From Diphasiastrum complanatum (taxonomy: Eukaryota; Streptophyta; Lycopodiopsida; Lycopodiales; Lycopodiaceae), in contig CM055100.1 of NCBI GenBank assembly GCA_029204225.1, forward strand, positions 25,053,106 to 25,117,105: a stretch of DNA of 64,000 nucleotides. Direction: 5' to 3'. This document shows positions 60,517-64,000 of the stretch, piece by piece. The notes under the pieces were generated by a model. That model made no database searches. It saw only the letters and a program-made list of their open reading frames with translations, and was not told where the DNA came from. The position numbers and the translations under genes are program-made. The stretch's first letter is position 1. The number at the start of each line of letters is the position of its first letter.

Positions 60517-61176
60517 TGTGAATAATTTCAAATCATTAAGATCCAAAATATCTCTTTGATCTTTGGGTAGAACAACAAGCAACTCACCAATTTTGCCAAT
60601 GTAGAAAAATCAGCATCTACACTAAGAATGAGATGCAAACTCTAATAGATCTTGATCAAACATCAATCAAAACATAAACTTATGTTGCTTTCCATACAAA
60701 AATAGTAAGCTATTATATTTCACACGTATGGATCTGAAAATAGCATTTAATGAGCATTGTACACATAGAATTGCAAGATATCACAAGTATTGTGCTCCAA
60801 TGGATAGTAGAACCCAAGAGAACCATGTATAAGCATGAATGAGATAAGAGAGAGAGAGAGAGAGAGAGAATGTCTTTTCTTCCCACGAGTTACAACCTTT
60901 TATAACAGGTCCAAACCTAAATTCAAACTTTGGTTTCCCTCCATAATGAAAAACCTACTATTTTTGTGACTAGATTCAATGTATCTACTAGTCAAATTGA
61001 ATCTCTTCGAAACTCATGTTCTGTAGTTTTCCACACTTTCCAAAAGTGTCTATTCAAATGCTTTTAGAATAATATAACTTTTAAAATTCAAACTCTAAGT
61101 CTAATATGAAAATTGGCCTCAATTGCCAAATATACAAATATGACCAAAATAGCAAAACTAGTCGAAATCTTTCACA
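60517..61176 (-). repeat. LTR (3' LTR of a - strand short element)
   Basis: 660 bp with matching ends: TGTGAATAATTT at 60517 and CTTTCACA at 61176, so the sense strand starts TGTGAAAG and ends TTCACA. It includes a short (GA)n at 60848-60869. The sequence next to it on the sense strand is the purine run GAAGAGGGAG (61177-61186), a good polypurine tract, which fixes this as the 3' LTR. Confidence 0.8.
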
Positions 61177-61810
61177 CTCCCTCTTCAAATAGTTTAAGCA
61201 TAGACTTTGAAAACACTCCAAGTGAAGTCCTATGCTTCATGAACAAGTCCTTTTCCAATGCTTTAAAGTATCATCCATAATTGATATAGATAATAGTGTC
61301 CACTTTGGATGCTTCACTATCTTTTACATCAATTTTACACGTCAAGATGTAAATAGAACATGAAGAACCAAATAGAATGTAAATAAGATGACTCCTCCAT
61401 GCTATAAACTTTGAACTCTCTGGAAAATTACAACAACCAAACAATAAATGTGAGTGATAACTATTTTCTTGCTTGTATTCTCCCTCTTTGTCCTTTCTTG
61501 ATATGTCTCCACCATAAAACTCCATGAATGAGCCTCCATCTCTATATTGCCACAAGATGCCATCATCACTTGATGACTTGATCATGAATGAGTGATATCT
61601 ATTGCTCGTCGGATTCAAGACTGCATTCCAGACAAGAGATAATGGGTCTTGTCAGCCTTGGACATATCTTCAATAACCCATATACACTGTCTGAATTTAT
61701 TTAGATACTTGATCCTTTCATAACCCGCAACACAAGCTCTGATATCTTCACCAAATCATTGATAGATGTACTTGATCCTTTCATAACCCGCAAAACAAGC
61801 TCTGATACCA
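61177..61810 (-). mobile_element. Short internal domain (about 630 bp) of a TRIM-like LTR element
   Basis: Bounded by a polypurine tract (61177-61186) and a tRNA-Met-type primer-binding site, seen as GCTCTGATACCA at 61799-61810 on the + strand. A 62-bp tandem duplication brings a second, imperfect site (GCTCTGATATC, about 61,737). One 115-codon frame (61,618-61,271) has no gag or pol motif. The size and lack of coding fit a TRIM or deleted Copia derivative. Confidence 0.7.
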
Positions 61811-62089
61811 TGTGAAGAATTTCAGATCAATTAAGATTCAATTCCATAAAATGATCTTGGGTTGGTAATAGATCAAATCTACCAATTTTGCCAATGTGAA
61901 AAAATCAACATCTTCTTAATGAAAGAGATGCAAACTCACTAAGAACCTGATCAGACATCAAACATAAGATATGACGAAGTTGTTGTTTGTACAAAAATAA
62001 TAAGCTACTTTATTTCACATGTGTGGATCCAAAAATAACATAAAACAAGCATTCTACACACAAAATTGCAAGATATCACCAATATAGTG
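61811..62089 (-). repeat. 5' LTR of the short element, truncated
   Basis: Starts TGTGAAGAATTTCAG next to the primer-binding site and matches the 660-bp LTR for about 280 bp, up to AAGATATCAC at about 62,080. Unrelated + strand sequence leading to the Copia pol then begins. Confidence 0.75.
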
Positions 62090-62234
62090 TGAAGATTATT
62101 AAGATATTATCTTCCTATCTTGAGTTTGGGGCCATGTCCATGGTTATTTCCACTATATGTCATGTTGTACATAAAAAATATGAGAATTGAGCACGTAACC
62201 TTCTAGTATAGGTCGGCTTATGAGACCAAGGTTC

Positions 62235-64000
62235 TTCAGGAGGATCTGTGGCACAAAAAATTTGGTCATCCCAATTTCAAAGCCATGCAATCTATGGTCA
62301 AGGACGGAAAAGCTGTTGGACTACCAAAGACACTGTCAAAGGAGCTTCTACCTTGTGAAGCTTGTGTGCTGAAAAAATCACACAGAAGGTCTTTTCCTAG
62401 ATCGAGCATCAAAACAAAGCAACCATTTGAACTAGTGCACTCTGATGTTCATTTCTCATCAACTAAGAGAAAAGGAGGAGCAAATTGCTTTGTTTCCTTT
62501 GTATATGATCATACAAGATATTCTTGGATCTACATGTTGTCTTCAAAAGCCATGGTCTATGATGTTTTTCTTACTTTCAAAGCTTATGTAGAAAAGCAAT
62601 TTTCTTTCAAGTTGAAAGCTTTGAGAAGTGATAGTGGAGGAGAATACACTTCCAATAATTTTAAAGACTTTTGTGAGAGAGAGGGCATTCAAAGAGAGTT
62701 TTCTTGTTCATATACTCCTCAGCAAAATGGAGTTGCTGAGAGAAAAAATAGAACTTTGTGTGAATGTGCAAAAGCCATAAGGCTAGAAGCTTCTCTGCCT
62801 AAAGAATTTTGGAGAGAGGCAATTGCATGTGCAAACTATCTTTGTAATAGGCTTCCAAATCTTGCAATAGGAGGAAAAACACCATTTGAGATGTTGAAGA
62901 AAAAGCCTAAGGTAGATCATCTTAGGATTTTTGACTATGTATGCTTTGTGCATGTGCCTCTAGAAATTAGGAAGAAAGAAGATCATAGTACAGTTAAAAA
63001 AAAATTTGTAGGATATGCATCCACTAAAAAAAACATACAAAGTATATCTTCCTTCTACTGACAAGAATGTTGTTAGTAGAGATGTGATCTTCCATGAAGA
63101 TCAGAAGTTTAATTGGATGATGCACAGATCAAGGAGTCTCATGCAAGATCAATCATCAATCTTGATGCTGCTCAAGAGGTGGTGAGGCCGAGGCTTGAGG
63201 AGGAGCAAATTCAAGCTACCACACCAAGAAGATCTACACGAGCAAGATCTGAGCCAAGGAGGCTCACATATGATGAAGAAGGAAGGCAAGTGGAAGGTGA
63301 AACTTCCTATCATGCTCTCTTCATATCAGATGAAGAGCCTAAAAATGTCCAAAAAGCTCTTCAATCCAAGATGTGGGTTGAAGCAATGACCCAAGAGTTT
63401 GAAGCCTTGATGTCAAACAACACATGGGAGCCTGTGGAGCCACTAAACAACATGCATGTGATTGAATGTAAGTGGGTATTCAGAATCAAGTATAATCATG
63501 ATGGATCTATCAATAAGTATAAAGCAAGACTTTGTGCCAAAGGCTACTCACAAATCAAAGGTCTTGACTGTGAAGACACCTTTGCACCAGTTGCAAAGAT
63601 GGTAACAATTCGAATGCTTATCTCTTGCATGTTTTCACAATTGGAATATGATCCAACTTGATTTTCTAATGCATTTCTCAATGGTTACCTTGAGGAGGAG
63701 ATTTACATGGAGCAAGCTCCAGGTTTTGTGAAAGAAGGTGATGAATCAAAAGTCTGTCTTTTGTTCAAAAGTCTTTATGGACTGAAACAAGCACCAAGGT
63801 CTTGGTATGCAAGGCTCACCTCCTAACTCATATCACTCGGATTTTGTTTAAGTGAATATGACCCTTCTCTGTATTATAAGTTTGTAGATACTTTGTAATT
63901 ATTCTTCTCATCTATGTAGATGATATCATTCTTTGTGGAGATAATGAGAAGCTAGTTGAAGAAACTAAGCATGCACTTGGTACTGAGTTTAAGATGCAGG
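62235..64000 (+). pseudogene. Copia integrase and reverse transcriptase, frameshifted, runs off the window
   Basis: The GAG-pre-integrase block LWHKKFGHPNFKAM (62,244) leads to a zinc-binding end (CEACVLKKSH), then an integrase core with LVHSDVH, ALRSDSGGEYTSNNF and YTPQQNGVAERKNRT, so the D, D, E residues are all present. A frameshift at 63,000-63,060 follows an A-run. The frame 63,113-63,661 carries a linker and RT start (EAMTQEFEALMSNNTWEPV; CKWVFRIKYNHDGSINKYKA). An in-frame TGA at 63,659 precedes [20 protein letters not shown] and [12 protein letters not shown], then a further shift precedes the LLIYVDDIILCG catalytic box (63,900-63,945). The 5' gag is absent. Confidence 0.88.

Overview
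The window is nuclear DNA of a land plant. Spliceosomal introns interrupt two conserved plant-type genes, and most of the rest is transposable elements and long (TA), (CT/GA) and (TG) microsatellites. The very long TE-packed introns fit a large-genome lineage such as a fern or lycophyte. That placement is inferred from style only; no lineage marker was identified.

Two host genes run towards each other. On the + strand, 7,023-16,905 holds the last five exons (225 codons) of an internal, NDA-type, type II NAD(P)H dehydrogenase of mitochondria. Its N-terminal FAD-binding half lies left of the window, and the predicted protein ends in the peroxisomal tripeptide SRL. On the - strand, 56,830 down to 21,236 holds a WDR12/YTM1 gene, a member of the PeBoW complex of 60S ribosome biogenesis. 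I could place 14 exons in one open frame (441 aa). Only about 1.3 kb of its 35.6 kb is coding.

Layout. 1-6.8 kb: alternating (TA)n tracts and palindrome-rich repeats, a short non-autonomous hAT-like element, and a larger broken hAT transposase gene with a proline-rich, AT-hook tail. 7-17 kb: the NDA exons, with a decayed Ty3/gypsy, a LINE endonuclease scrap and CT repeats in the introns, and a perfect 19-bp hairpin in the 3' flank. 17-21 kb: intergenic, with a 15-bp hairpin beside (GA)n and (TG)n. 21.2-56.8 kb: WDR12, whose introns carry a gypsy integrase scrap, a Copia-type LTR with primer-binding site, an old Copia with diverged LTRs, gypsy RNase H/integrase, a rearranged Copia with two long direct repeats, a gypsy protease/RT remnant, a LINE split by a second gypsy element, and a gypsy gag scrap. 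56.8-57.4 kb: probable WDR12 promoter with telo-boxes and TGGGCY motifs. 57.4-64 kb: intergenic, with a short LTR element of about 630 bp internal length, a Copia RNase H fragment embedded in related LTR sequence, and a frameshifted Copia integrase-RT running off the right edge.

The host genes serve separate functions (respiratory or peroxisomal NAD(P)H oxidation, and ribosome assembly) and appear to be neighbours by chance. None of the mobile elements retains an intact coding frame within the window.
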